A stretch of DNA of 64,000 nucleotides from Paenibacillus lacisoli (lineage in GTDB: Bacteria; Bacillota; Bacilli; Paenibacillales; Paenibacillaceae), in NCBI RefSeq assembly GCF_030580655.1, contig NZ_JAUQTB010000005.1:124001-188000 (forward strand), given 5' to 3'. Positions 47,344-56,206 of this stretch are shown here, in pieces. Made by a program: the position numbers and the translations under genes. Each line of letters begins with the position of its first letter. Within the stretch, counting starts at the first letter, position 1. Below the pieces are notes generated by a model. The model did not search any database, had not been told where the DNA came from, and saw nothing but the letters and a program-made list of their open reading frames with translations.

Positions 47344-47365
47344 AATCGTGACAAACCTCACGATT
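47344..47365. promoter_or_regulatory. Crp/Fnr-type palindrome 2 upstream of hmp
   Basis: AATCGTGA-CAAACC-TCACGATT, a perfect 8-bp inverted repeat with six-base spacer. Its GTGA-N6-TCAC core lies exactly 32 bases (three helical turns) from the first, so both would face the same side of DNA. Confidence 0.65.
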
Positions 47366-47376
47366 GCCCATTCAAA

Positions 47377-47560
47377 CTAAATCAGCTGGTTCGCGAATAG
47401 AAAGATAAATAATACGGCAGTCACAACGAGTGTGAAGCATGCTTGTCCAGATACGTGCTTTTCGAGCCGCCTGCTTATTTATAATCTCTATTAAAAAATA
47501 CATAAACACATAACTGAAAACAATGATGATTAAAGAAACCACTGGCAGCAGTCCTTTCAC
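47377..47560 (-). pseudogene. Small two-helix membrane protein gene with apparent frameshift
   Basis: GTG start with AGGAGGAG upstream and a clear first transmembrane helix (LLPVVSLIIIVFSYVFMYFLIEII). In the original frame the sequence then becomes polar and ends at 47372. If one A is dropped from the AAAA run (plus strand TTTT, 47459-47462), the frame continues as RKHVSGQACFTLVVTAVLFIFLFANQLI and stops at 47377, a convincing second transmembrane helix. I therefore think the gene encoded a protein of about 60 residues with two helices and carries a single-base insertion, a sequencing error or a slippery site. Family not recognised. It follows the ecsAB terminator. Confidence 0.55.
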
Positions 47561-47575
47561 TTCACATCTCCTCCT

Positions 47576-47613
47576 AAAAAAATGACCAACCCCACAAGAT
47601 CAAGGTTGGTCAT
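47576..47613 (-). terminator. Terminator of ecsAB
   Basis: ATGACCAACC pairs with GGTTGGTCAT across a 12-base loop, followed by seven T on the minus strand, 14 bases past the ecsB stop. The T-run runs straight into the SD of the next small gene, so that gene is probably read by leaky termination or a promoter within ecsB. Confidence 0.85.
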
Positions 47614-47626
47614 CTGTCCTATTTTA

Positions 47627-48853
47627 TTAAATATAGTCTTCCCCGTTCACTTCGCGGTCCCACTTCTTGCCTTGTGCCTGTCGGAACAGAATGACCAGCA
47701 GCACAGCAGCGATCAGCGAGGCCGCAGCGGCCCCCATTCGGTCTGTGCCTCCCAGCAGCAGAGGAAGAAAGAGCAGGATGGCCACAGGCAGCTGTATCTG
47801 GAACATAAAAGTCAGAAATTGACTGCGCCGCATATTAGCAGGGATCGGATACAACTGCAGCCAGAACGATTCCGCATGGGGACGTCGCAGCGTCGCCAGC
47901 TGTACGCCAATCAGAAATACGAAGAAGACATAGATTACATTACCAAACCAGCTTGAAGCGGTCAGCACGGTTAGAATCAACCCGAGTACAACCAGGCGTA
48001 CAATGATGCCTGCCGCTTCCGTACGCGCAAAGGTCTTCATCAGAAGATAGCGGTAGGCAGCACGGCGCTCCCAAGGCAGATTGCGTCCTAGACCTGCCAG
48101 CCAGCGGCGGTTCTTCACCCGCTGGCCCAGCGCCGGGACATCCACGAACCAGCCGAGCGTCCGCATGACACGGCCGGCCTGGGCCTTCTCCGTGTCAATG
48201 AGATTCTCCCAGGGCACCGGCTGCTTGGCGGGCGCCCGCAGCGCGGCGGCATATGCGGCCGCCAGCAGCACCAGGAAGGGCAGACTGCGCAGCGGCGGCT
48301 GCCACAGCCAGGCTGCAATCGCCAGCAGCCCTACAGCCCAGCGAAGCAGCCGGTATCCGGCCGCGGTTGCCCGCAGTGTCATCCGCTGCTCCTGCCATCC
48401 CCCGTAGCTGCACAGCAGCTTAATAAGGATCAGGATGACGGCTGTCAGCAGCAGCGGCTTGGAATCAGCATCAGCCCGGATGTACATCGGCCAGAGCAGG
48501 ATCAGCAAAATGAGCAGACCAACCATTTTGTACGTCACACCACTGATCCAGGCCCCCTGCAGATACGATCGCATATGATATTCCAGCGGACGCAGAAAAA
48601 TGATGTCTGCCTTCTGGACATAAGTTCTTACTGTACTGAAGATGATGGGCAGGGCCAACAGTACCAGCATGATCCAGCGGATCGGCAGGTTGGCGGGAAG
48701 ATGCTGTACAAAGGATGTATACCAGGCCGAGAAAGCAATGAGCAGGAATAGGAACACGACGGCTACCCCGCTCTGGAATACATATCCCAGATAGGGAACG
48801 ACCTGCCCCCAGAAGGCGGCACGCCGTTCACGGCGAAGCTTGAGCAGATCCAT
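47627..48853 (-). CDS. ecsB: ABC transporter permease EcsB
   Basis: A 408-residue membrane protein with about eight hydrophobic segments (for example VAVVFLFLLIAFSAWY, WIMLVLLALPIIFS, VGLLILLILLWPMYI and ILLFLPLLL). The N-terminus LLKLRRERRAAFWGQVVPYLGYV and the block IIFLRPLEYHMRSYLQGAW are typical of EcsB. It pairs with the EcsA ATPase one base upstream, giving the Ecs exporter known in B. subtilis to affect protein secretion and intramembrane proteolysis by RasP. The exported substrate is not established here. A terminator follows directly. The EcsC gene is not adjacent. Confidence 0.9.
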   Translation of the reverse strand: MDLLKLRRERRAAFWGQVVPYLGYVFQSGVAVVFLFLLIAFSAWYTSFVQHLPANLPIRWIMLVLLALPIIFSTVRTYVQKADIIFLRPLEYHMRSYLQGAWISGVTYKMVGLLILLILLWPMYIRADADSKPLLLTAVILILIKLLCSYGGWQEQRMTLRATAAGYRLLRWAVGLLAIAAWLWQPPLRSLPFLVLLAAAYAAALRAPAKQPVPWENLIDTEKAQAGRVMRTLGWFVDVPALGQRVKNRRWLAGLGRNLPWERRAAYRYLLMKTFARTEAAGIIVRLVVLGLILTVLTASSWFGNVIYVFFVFLIGVQLATLRRPHAESFWLQLYPIPANMRRSQFLTFMFQIQLPVAILLFLPLLLGGTDRMGAAAASLIAAVLLVILFRQAQGKKWDREVNGEDYI

Positions 48854-48854
48854 A

Positions 48855-49601
48855 TTAATCCCTGCCTTGCACTAGATTGTAGAATATTTGTTCCAGCGGT
48901 ACGCCCTGCTGTCCTGTCTGTGCACGAATCTGTTCCAGGCTGCCCTGCACGATAACTTCGCCGCGATGAAGGACAATGAACCGGTCGCAATAATTTTCAA
49001 TGGTAGACAGAATGTGTGAGCTGAGCAGGATACTTGAGCCGGAGGTCTTGATTTCCATCATAAAATCCAGCAGAGAGCGGATCCCCAGCGGGTCCAGGCC
49101 GAGAAAGGGCTCATCAATAATATAAAGCGGCGGCCCGGCCATAAATGCACACATAATCATAACCTTCTGGCGCATCCCCTTGGAGAGATGCGTGGACAGG
49201 CTGCTGCTCTTCTCTCTCATCCGGAACAGATCAAGAAGCTTATCTGCCCGTTCCCGGAAATCCTGTTCTTTCACGCTGTACGCACGCGCCGTAAATTCCA
49301 GATGCTCCATCACGGTCATTTCGTCGTACAGTTCAGGTGATTCCGGGACAAAAGCAATCGAGCTCTGATAAGCCTCTGTATTCTCTTCCCGCTTATTCCC
49401 CAACACCCGGATCTGACCCTGCTGCGGATTCATCAGACCAAGGATATGCTTCATGGTGGTGCTTTTGCCGGCCCCGTTGAGTCCGATCAGCCCCAACATC
49501 TCCCCCGGCTGAACATCAAAGGTAATATTGTGCAGCACAGGCTTTTTGGCGCTGTAGCCTCCGCTCAATCCATCAATTTGCAGCACGGATGTCTGCTCCA
49601 T
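48855..49601 (-). CDS. ecsA: ABC transporter ATP-binding protein EcsA
   Basis: A 248-residue ATPase. Walker A GLNGAGKSTTMK, Q-loop FVPESPELYDEMTVMEHLEF, signature HLSKGMRQKV, Walker B PLYIIDEPFLGLDP, and the His switch LLSSHILSTIENYCDR. The first start possible is 49625, but GAGGGG lies six bases before the ATG at 49601, which I use. Coupled to EcsB with a single-base gap. The C-terminal tail beyond the His loop (GSLEQIRAQTGQQGVPLEQIF) is as in EcsA. It drives the membrane partner by ATP hydrolysis in the cytoplasm. Confidence 0.92.
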   Translation of the reverse strand: MEQTSVLQIDGLSGGYSAKKPVLHNITFDVQPGEMLGLIGLNGAGKSTTMKHILGLMNPQQGQIRVLGNKREENTEAYQSSIAFVPESPELYDEMTVMEHLEFTARAYSVKEQDFRERADKLLDLFRMREKSSSLSTHLSKGMRQKVMIMCAFMAGPPLYIIDEPFLGLDPLGIRSLLDFMMEIKTSGSSILLSSHILSTIENYCDRFIVLHRGEVIVQGSLEQIRAQTGQQGVPLEQIFYNLVQGRD

Positions 49602-49680
49602 TCCGATCCCCTCTTTCCAAGCCATTTCGTTTGATGCGCCTGAACCCCGGTCTGCACCGCAGGGTCAGGCCATGGCTGTC

Positions 49681-51012
49681 CTAGTCACGCGACTGCTTGT
49701 CTTTCAGCCACTTGGGCGCCCCTTTGTTTTTGCGGTCACGTTCCTTATCGCGTTTGCGGTCCTGCATACCTGCACCCTGGCCGGTACGGCTGTTCCCGCT
49801 GGTACGCGCGCTTCCCGCCCCAGACTTGCTGACCTGGCGCGGTTTACTGCTGCGCGGCCCACGTGGTCCGCTGCCGCCCTGCTTCTCCAGCACTTTTCCG
49901 GCGAATAAGGTTCGTTCTTGAAGATCCGTATTCAACTCGCGGGCAAATTTACGCATAATGAACGTCTCGCGGTCAGTCACAATGGACAGAACCAGGCCAG
50001 AACGGCCCATGCGGCCTGTACGGCCTGCACGATGCACATAGTGCTCCGAGTCCGTTGCCGGATCATAGTTAATGACACAGCCCAGTCCCTCAATATCAAG
50101 GCCGCGTGCGGCAACATCACTGGCAACGAGCAGCTGGATTTTACCATCACGGAACTGGGACAGCACCCGGCTGCGGGTCACCTTATCGGCATCTCCGTAC
50201 AGGGCAGCTGCATTCAGACCCACATGGTTCATCTTCGCTTCCACTTCACCAATATCATCGGTGTTGTTCACGAATACAATCGCACGGTCCGGATTATAAT
50301 GGCGTACCAGACGGCGCAGTGTATCAATCTTTTCCCGTTCTTCAGTTACAAAATACAAATGCTCCAGACCGGCCGCTGTCTTCTGGTCAGGCTTAATACC
50401 GACCTCCACCGGGTTCTTCATTTCTTGCTGGGACAAAGCCCGCGTGTCATCATTCATCGTGGCGGACAGGAACACCAGCTGGCGTTCACGCATCGTGCTG
50501 CGCAGGATATGCTGTACGTCGGCAGCGCCGCCGAGCTGGAACACCTGATCGACCTCATCAATAACGAGCGTAGTCACGGTATGCATCTTCAGCTTGCGCA
50601 GGGCAATCAGCTCACGCACACGGCCGGGTGTGCCTACTACCAGCTGGGGATGCTCGCGCAGCTTCTCAATCTGGCGCTTGGCCGCAGCTCCGCCAATGAG
50701 CCCCAGTACACGTATACCGAGACCCTCTCCATACCGCTGGCCCTCGCGTACGATCTGCATGGCCAGCTCCTGGGTTGGCGCCAGAATCAGCTTCTGGGTT
50801 GCTCTGGAATCAGTATCCATATTCTGCAGCAGCGGCAGCAGATAAGCGAGTGTTTTGCCGCTGCCGGTCTGGGATTGAGCGATTACATCTTTACCTTCCA
50901 GAATAGCGGGGATGCTCTCCGCCTGTACGGGTGAAGGTTCGTTAATACCATGCTCGGACAGCTTGGATACGAGGGCCGCATCTACACCGAGCGATTGAAA
51001 GTTAGCATTCAT
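49681..51012 (-). CDS. DEAD-box RNA helicase with basic tail
   Basis: A 443-residue RNA helicase. Q motif FQSLGVDAALVSKLSEHGINEPSPVQ, motif I AQSQTGSGKT, Ia PTQELA, Ib TPGR, motif II DEVD (Val replaces Ala), III SAT, IV AIVFVNN, V DVAARGLDIEGL, VI HRAGRTGRMG. Residues about 375-443 are Gly/Ser/Arg/Lys-rich and disordered, ending APKWLKDKQSRD, and probably bind RNA. It resembles the smaller Bacillus helicases (YfmL/CshC) in size and may act in ribosome assembly or cold response; I cannot say which orthologue. Stands alone; no cold-shock leader was checked in detail. Confidence 0.9.
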   Translation of the reverse strand: MNANFQSLGVDAALVSKLSEHGINEPSPVQAESIPAILEGKDVIAQSQTGSGKTLAYLLPLLQNMDTDSRATQKLILAPTQELAMQIVREGQRYGEGLGIRVLGLIGGAAAKRQIEKLREHPQLVVGTPGRVRELIALRKLKMHTVTTLVIDEVDQVFQLGGAADVQHILRSTMRERQLVFLSATMNDDTRALSQQEMKNPVEVGIKPDQKTAAGLEHLYFVTEEREKIDTLRRLVRHYNPDRAIVFVNNTDDIGEVEAKMNHVGLNAAALYGDADKVTRSRVLSQFRDGKIQLLVASDVAARGLDIEGLGCVINYDPATDSEHYVHRAGRTGRMGRSGLVLSIVTDRETFIMRKFARELNTDLQERTLFAGKVLEKQGGSGPRGPRSSKPRQVSKSGAGSARTSGNSRTGQGAGMQDRKRDKERDRKNKGAPKWLKDKQSRD

Positions 51013-51144
51013 GGTTGTCCATCCTTTTCAGCCTGCAGTCTTTGTTCTGAAGCAGGCTCTTATTAATCATCGTTAATCTTCATTATATGCGAAAACACCA
51101 CATCCACCAAATCATCCATCGCTTTCCTGGCTTCGGCAGAGCAC

Positions 51145-51169
51145 AAAAAAACCGGCTTGTGCAAGCCGG
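51145..51169 (-). terminator. Terminator of the SDR gene
   Basis: CCGGCTT and AAGCCGG pair around GTGC, followed by seven T on the minus strand. It starts only three bases after the SDR stop codon. Confidence 0.85.
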
Positions 51170-51171
51170 CG

Positions 51172-51951
51172 TTACTTTTGACTCATGATTCCCTGTGTCA
51201 GCCTGTCTGCCAAGCGGGGGAACAGCTGGTACAGCCAGACCCCTGCCGAAGCCAGACGGGGCAGGTTCACTTCTTCCTTGCGTTTCTCAATCGCTTTCAC
51301 AATATGACCTGACACACTTTCCGGCTTCATGAGCATCCACTTCACATTATTCACGTAATTTCCGGAAGGGTCAGCCATCTCAAAAAACGGGGTGTCAATC
51401 GGTCCCGGATTAATCGTCGTCACGGTAATGCCTGTCCCGCGCAGCTCCTGACGAAGTGCATTGCTGAATCCCAGCACCGCATGCTTGGTCGCCGTGTAGG
51501 AGGCTGATTTGGCTGTGCCGATCTTGCCTGCCATAGAGGCCACATTCACAATCTGACCGTAACGCTGCTCGATCATGTGCGGAAGAACCTGCTTGGTGCA
51601 GCGCACCAGTCCCATGTAATTAACATCCATCATATCTTCAAATTCCGTGACGCTCATTTCAGTCGCATATTCAAACTTGCCGTAGCCTGCATTATTCAAA
51701 AGAATGTCGATTCGCCCGTACTTTTGATAGACGTCGGCGAACACCCGCTCCACCTGCTCACTGTCCGTCACATCCAGCACTTTGATCTCATGCGGACCCT
51801 GCAGTGTTTGGCTGATCTTCTCCAGCTTCTCACGCGAACGCGCAGCCAGGATCGGAATCGCTCCCTTCTCCTGCAGCATGGACGCACTCAAAGCGCCGAT
51901 TCCGCTCGATGCTCCGGTAATAAACACAACACGGTCTTTCAGGTCAACCAC
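51172..51951 (-). CDS. Classical short-chain dehydrogenase/reductase
   Basis: A 259-residue SDR. FITGASSGIGALSASML (TGxxxGIG), AARSREKLE (NADP-favouring Arg), LDVTDSEQV, LLNNAGYGKFEYA (NNAG), VNVASMAGKIG (Ser) and YTATKHAVLGFSNAL (Tyr-x3-Lys), then NPGPIDTPFF. The closest described group is the DltE/YqjQ-like oxidoreductases. Start: AAGGGAGGT lies seven bases before a GTG at 51951; the ATG seven codons earlier overlaps the SD. Function in metabolism is not clear. It stands alone with its own terminator. Confidence 0.85.
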   Translation of the reverse strand: MVDLKDRVVFITGASSGIGALSASMLQEKGAIPILAARSREKLEKISQTLQGPHEIKVLDVTDSEQVERVFADVYQKYGRIDILLNNAGYGKFEYATEMSVTEFEDMMDVNYMGLVRCTKQVLPHMIEQRYGQIVNVASMAGKIGTAKSASYTATKHAVLGFSNALRQELRGTGITVTTINPGPIDTPFFEMADPSGNYVNNVKWMLMKPESVSGHIVKAIEKRKEEVNLPRLASAGVWLYQLFPRLADRLTQGIMSQK

Positions 51952-52049
51952 ATTCAGACCTCCCTTAATCATATGGAGCTAGAATCCATCCACAAATGTA
52001 TTATAACCATAATATATATTTTGTGAAATGAATTCGCTCTCCATCCATT

Positions 52050-52508
52050 CTAAGAGATCATGACCTGAATATCGAGTTCGCCAATTCCATCCATCATCAG
52101 TGGGATGCTTAGTGCCCGCTGAGGTACGAATGAGGTAAGGTTTTCTGATTTCATAACCTGCGGAGGCGTAATGTCCACCGTAACACCCTGACTGGACAGA
52201 ATCGTGCTGGCGTTGCCGCTGATCATATTACCCAGTTCCGAAATAGCACTTTGCCCCATCTCATCCAGCTCTGTAAGCACAAATCCGCCCATCATAGCCG
52301 AAACCATTTTCAACGCGACCTGTTCGTGCAGTCCAAACACAATATTCCCGCTCATTTGACCTGTCATCCCGATCATGATCCAGATATGACTGTCAATAAG
52401 TTCTACGTTCTTCACCCCAAGGCTGCCTGTTGACGGTGAAATTTGAATGACCTGCTCAATGACAAGCCGTGCTGATTCCAAGAATGGATTAATCACTTCC
52501 GCTTTCAT
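52050..52508 (-). CDS. CheX-like chemotaxis phosphatase
   Basis: A 152-residue CheC/CheX/FliY-type protein, expected to dephosphorylate CheY-P. The active-site helix reads GQSAISELGNMISGNA, matching the S/D-x3-E-x2-N motif once; the single copy agrees with CheX. The N-terminus MKAEVINPFLESARLVIEQV and GNIVFGLHEQVALKMVSAMMGG are family-typical. A longer frame starts at 52547, but the ATG at 52508 fits the family better; neither SD is ideal (AAAGGGG is about 14 bases away). No other chemotaxis genes are adjacent. Confidence 0.85.
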   Translation of the reverse strand: MKAEVINPFLESARLVIEQVIQISPSTGSLGVKNVELIDSHIWIMIGMTGQMSGNIVFGLHEQVALKMVSAMMGGFVLTELDEMGQSAISELGNMISGNASTILSSQGVTVDITPPQVMKSENLTSFVPQRALSIPLMMDGIGELDIQVMIS

Positions 52509-52784
52509 GATAGGTTTTGCGCCCCTTTGCTCTGGGTTGATGGTCACACATCAAAAGTCCCATTAAATTCAAAATTATTATACTTTAAGTCTTAGGAAAA
52601 AGCATCTATTATTACGCTAATCTGTAGCGACAATCTACTTATATATCGTCAGGACTACTTCAATTATTTAGAGTAAATACCGCTAAATCTCTTTCTCCCC
52701 GGGGCAAGGGTTCAAAAAGACGGCGTGCTGGATGGATATGACTGCGTCAGGAATGCAGGACTTTTGAATCACAATGTCTGCAAA

Positions 52785-54098
52785 TTACATGACCGCCGGT
52801 GTTGAGGCCTGGATATCGTTCTCTTCAGCGGGCCCATCGGCTCTCCCTGCCTCACGCTCTCCCTTATCCAGCTGGACCCGGGTCAGCAGGATCATGCCGA
52901 TCACGAAGAACAGCATGACAGAAAGAATGGCCAATCTGCTGGACCCCGTCCAGGCAGCCGTTAAGCCAAACAGGGCCGGGCCAGCAGCTGCGGATACTTT
53001 ACCCGAGAGGCTCAGGAAACCGAAAAATTCAGCTGTCCGCTCACGGGGAACCAGGCGGCTGTAGATGGAGCGTGCCAAGGCTTGACTGCCCCCCTGTACG
53101 ATACCGACCATAAAGGCCAGAATATAGAAATGAACGGCTGTTTTCATAAAATAACCGAAAGTAACAATCAAAGTATAGAACACCAGCGATGCGTATAAAG
53201 AACGTTTGGCACCAAATGCCCGGGCCAGCCGGACAAACCCATAGGTAAAAGGAATACCGACAAACTGCGTAATGAGCAGCGCTGCAATCAGGTCCGTCGT
53301 GCCGATCCCGATCTGAGCGCCGTAGATCGCCGCCATGCTGATAATGGTGCTGATGCCGTCATTGAAGAACCAGAAGGCCAGCATGTATTTGAGAAGTTCG
53401 GGATAACGGGTAATACTGCGGAATGTCTGACCAATCCGGCGGAAGCTGTCTTTGGTGTGATGAGCGAATCCGAGACGGTCCTTTCGAGGAGCCGCCGGCA
53501 GGTTCCGGAGCAGCGGAATACTGAAGAGGACCCACCATAATCCAACGGTTAGAAATACAGCCTGGGTAGCCTGAGTCTGACTGGCAAAGCCTAACGGCTT
53601 CCACAGCTGGATCATCACCATATTTACGGCAAGCAGTACACCTCCGCCAATATAGCCGTACATGTAGCCTTTGGTAGATAGCGCATCCCGTTCAGCCGGG
53701 GGCGCAATATCCGGCAGCATGGCATCGTAGAAGGTGTTACCTCCGGAAAATCCGATGGTCCCCACGATGAACAGCAGCGATACCAGAATGTAATCGCCCT
53801 GGCCGGCCAGCGCCATTGCACTGCTGGCTGCAGCACCCAAAATTGCACTGACCGCCAGGAACAGGCCTTTGTGCCCGCTGGAATCAGCGGCGGCCCCCAG
53901 AACCGGTGACAGCAGGGCTACCAGGATCATGGCGATGGTCTGTGAGAATGCCCAGTAGCTGGAAGCAGTCGCTCCAGGCAGCCCGGAGGCAGCCACATTT
54001 TGATAATAAATCGGCAGTACCGCCGCCAGCATCGTGGTGGCAAACGCCGAATTGGCGAAGTCATACATGGCCCAGGCGCGGGCTTGTTTCTTGTTCAT
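52785..54098 (-). CDS. MFS transporter, UMF1/Atg22-like
   Basis: A 437-residue membrane transporter with about twelve hydrophobic segments. The N-terminus ARAWAMYDFANSAFATTMLAAVLPIYYQ is the hallmark of the UMF1/Atg22-like branch of the major facilitator superfamily. Other blocks: SPVLGAAADSSGHKG (A-like motif after helix 2), GYMYGYIGGG and ALARSIYSRLVPRERTAEFFGF. Substrate is not established; in fungi Atg22 exports amino acids from vacuoles. The last 25 residues are hydrophilic. It is divergent from the LysR gene at 54311, which may regulate it (inference). Confidence 0.88.
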   Translation of the reverse strand: MNKKQARAWAMYDFANSAFATTMLAAVLPIYYQNVAASGLPGATASSYWAFSQTIAMILVALLSPVLGAAADSSGHKGLFLAVSAILGAAASSAMALAGQGDYILVSLLFIVGTIGFSGGNTFYDAMLPDIAPPAERDALSTKGYMYGYIGGGVLLAVNMVMIQLWKPLGFASQTQATQAVFLTVGLWWVLFSIPLLRNLPAAPRKDRLGFAHHTKDSFRRIGQTFRSITRYPELLKYMLAFWFFNDGISTIISMAAIYGAQIGIGTTDLIAALLITQFVGIPFTYGFVRLARAFGAKRSLYASLVFYTLIVTFGYFMKTAVHFYILAFMVGIVQGGSQALARSIYSRLVPRERTAEFFGFLSLSGKVSAAAGPALFGLTAAWTGSSRLAILSVMLFFVIGMILLTRVQLDKGEREAGRADGPAEENDIQASTPAVM

Positions 54099-54310
54099 TT
54101 AACATCCTCCTCTATTCTCTTCTTCCACCTTAAGCCCTGTTTGTAAAAGTGAATGTCGATTTCGATTAAATGAATATGAACCTGCCAACCGGAACGGGTT
54201 TGATTGCCCTAAGAGGGGGAATCCCCTATAATTTAATGAAAACCATTTCGAACTACATAGACGTCTGGTACAGATCACAATTCACATCCACGCAAAAGGA
54301 GGGTGTACCT

Positions 54311-55213
54311 ATGAACATAAGTCAACTGGAGACGCTGTTGACGATCTCCAAGACGATGAGTTTCCGCAAGGCCGGCGAACTGCTCAATCTGACACAGCCC
54401 GCTGTATCCGCCCAGATTAAAAGTCTTGAGGACGAGTTCAAAACGGTGCTGGTCGACCGGAGCCAACCCGTCACCCTGACGGATCGCGGCCAGGTATTTC
54501 TCGAACACGCCGAACGCATCCTAGATATTGTGGAGGAGCTGAAGCAGAAGCTGTCCGATCTTGATCAAATTCCGCAAGGACGTATTGTACTTGGTACCAC
54601 CACCTCGATCGCCATTCAGATTCTGCCGCGTGTCCTCTCCTACTTCCAGGATCAATTCCCTCTGATCAAAACCAGCATTCAGTCGATGCCCTCCTCGCAG
54701 ATCTATCAGCAAGTAGAGAACGGACTGGTTGATGTAGGCATCGGGTATCTGATTGAACGAAATCCGAATCTCAGCAGCTCGGTTCTCTACTACGACACCT
54801 TCGAGCTGGTTGTCTCTCCTGAGCACCCGCTGGCCGCCAGTCCTCATGCCGATATGGAAGCGCTGCGGGAAGTCCCGCTCATCCTGCTTTCCCCGGATAC
54901 CGTGGGACGACGTTTTGCCGAAGATGTTTTCCGCCGCTACAATATCGAGCCGCACGTTGTTATGGAGCTGTCCAGCAGTGAGGAAGTCAAGCGGATGGTT
55001 GAACTGAACCTGGGAGCAGCTATTATATCCCGGCAGTCCGTTGCTTCTGAGACACGTTCGGGCACCCTGAAGATCATTCAAATTACTGAACTGGAAGTCA
55101 GCCATCCGGTAGGTGTTATATACAAATCCAGCCGTTATCTAAATTCGGCTATGCAGCAGTTTCTGAGTGACCTGAAGGGCATGCCGGAAACCCAATTTAT
55201 CAGCTCGGAATAA
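54311..55213 (+). CDS. LysR-family transcriptional regulator
   Basis: A 300-residue LysR regulator. The N-terminal HTH reads ISQLETLLTISKTMSFRKAGELLNLTQPAVSAQIKSLEDEF; the rest is a two-lobed substrate domain starting GRIVLGTTTSIAIQILPRVL. AGGAGGGTG is spaced correctly to ATG at 54311, while the longer frame from 54170 lacks an SD. It lies between a divergent MFS transporter and a PHP phosphatase gene starting 35 bases downstream, which may be in the same transcript. The ligand is unknown; CysL-like or CcpC-like identity cannot be judged. Confidence 0.9.
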   Translation: MNISQLETLLTISKTMSFRKAGELLNLTQPAVSAQIKSLEDEFKTVLVDRSQPVTLTDRGQVFLEHAERILDIVEELKQKLSDLDQIPQGRIVLGTTTSIAIQILPRVLSYFQDQFPLIKTSIQSMPSSQIYQQVENGLVDVGIGYLIERNPNLSSSVLYYDTFELVVSPEHPLAASPHADMEALREVPLILLSPDTVGRRFAEDVFRRYNIEPHVVMELSSSEEVKRMVELNLGAAIISRQSVASETRSGTLKIIQITELEVSHPVGVIYKSSRYLNSAMQQFLSDLKGMPETQFISSE

Positions 55214-55248
55214 CCGATCACCAGACCCGTTCAGAGAGGAGCATGTCC

Positions 55249-56058
55249 ATGAAATTTGATCTGCATACCCACCACTACCGCTGCGGTCATGCTGATGGTG
55301 ACATCAGGGATTACATTGAGGCTGGGATCGCCGAAGGTCTGCAAGCCATTGGCATTTCGGACCATACCCCTTATTTCGGCAGCGACGAGGAGCAACCCTT
55401 CCCGCATATTTATATGGGCAAATCCCAAATTGCCGGTTATGTGGAAGAGGTGCTGAAGCTGAAGGCTGAATATGCCGGCCGGATTGACGTCCTGCTTGGT
55501 ATTGAATCCGATTACTTCCCGCAGTACGCAGAAATCTATCGTAAGGCGCTTGCGCCATATCCTTTCGACTACATGATCGGTTCGGTTCACCAGATTGAGG
55601 GGATCAGCATCTTCAACAAAAACCGCTGGCGTGATTTAAGCGATGCACGCAAAATTGAGGTGAAGGAAGGCTATTTTGCTCTTATTGCAGAATCGGCGAA
55701 GAGCGGCATGTTTCAGATCCTGGGTCATATGGATGCGATGAAGGGCAATTACCCGGCTTTCTCCAGCATCCAGGCTGCACGCGCGCTAGATAACACCTTG
55801 AAGACCATCGCCGAGTGCGGAGTAGCCATTGAGATTAATACTTCCGGCAAAACCAAATTGAGCGGCGGCTGGTATCCGGCAGATGACATTCTCGAGCGAG
55901 CCTGTCATTTCGGGGTCGATGTGACCTTCGGATCTGACGCACACAAACCATCCCGCGTAGGTGACGAATGGGAAGCGGTGCGCAGCCGTTTGAAGGATAT
56001 CGGTTTTAAGAAGTGGGTCTATTTTAAGCAGAAAAAGAAACAAATCGCCGAGCTATAA
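55249..56058 (+). CDS. PHP-domain histidinol-phosphatase-like protein
   Basis: A 269-residue PHP phosphoesterase. Metal ligands are visible in FDLHTHHYRCGHAD, GISDHTPYF, LGIESDYFP, MIGSVHQIEG, LGHMDAMKGN and FGSDAHKPSRVG. This pattern fits the HisK-type histidinol phosphate phosphatase used in histidine synthesis by Bacillales, or a related PHP phosphatase. GAGAGGAG is about seven bases before ATG at 55249; the ATG two codons earlier is too close. Follows the LysR gene by 35 bases. No other his genes are near, so the pathway assignment rests on the family. Confidence 0.85.
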   Translation: MKFDLHTHHYRCGHADGDIRDYIEAGIAEGLQAIGISDHTPYFGSDEEQPFPHIYMGKSQIAGYVEEVLKLKAEYAGRIDVLLGIESDYFPQYAEIYRKALAPYPFDYMIGSVHQIEGISIFNKNRWRDLSDARKIEVKEGYFALIAESAKSGMFQILGHMDAMKGNYPAFSSIQAARALDNTLKTIAECGVAIEINTSGKTKLSGGWYPADDILERACHFGVDVTFGSDAHKPSRVGDEWEAVRSRLKDIGFKKWVYFKQKKKQIAEL

Positions 56059-56063
56059 GAACA

Positions 56064-56095
56064 AAAAAAGGGGACCTGCCATACCGGCGGGTCCC
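56064..56095 (-). terminator. Terminator of the minus-strand GNAT gene
   Basis: GGGACCCGCC and GGCAGGTCCC pair (one G-T) around a five-base loop, followed by seven T on the minus strand. The stem can also end the convergent PHP transcript, although no T-run follows on the plus strand. Confidence 0.8.
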
Positions 56096-56206
56096 AAAAG
56101 CAGTTTATATATTCAAAAAGGGGGTCATGTCAATAAGTTTACCCTGTCTCTGTTAGAGGTTAATGTCGGCATTATTTCAATTGTGTAACAAAATATATCA
56201 TTTGCG

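Noticed and set aside
49918..50934. 338-residue plus-strand frame
   Set aside because: Antisense to the well-supported DEAD-box helicase; no family features.
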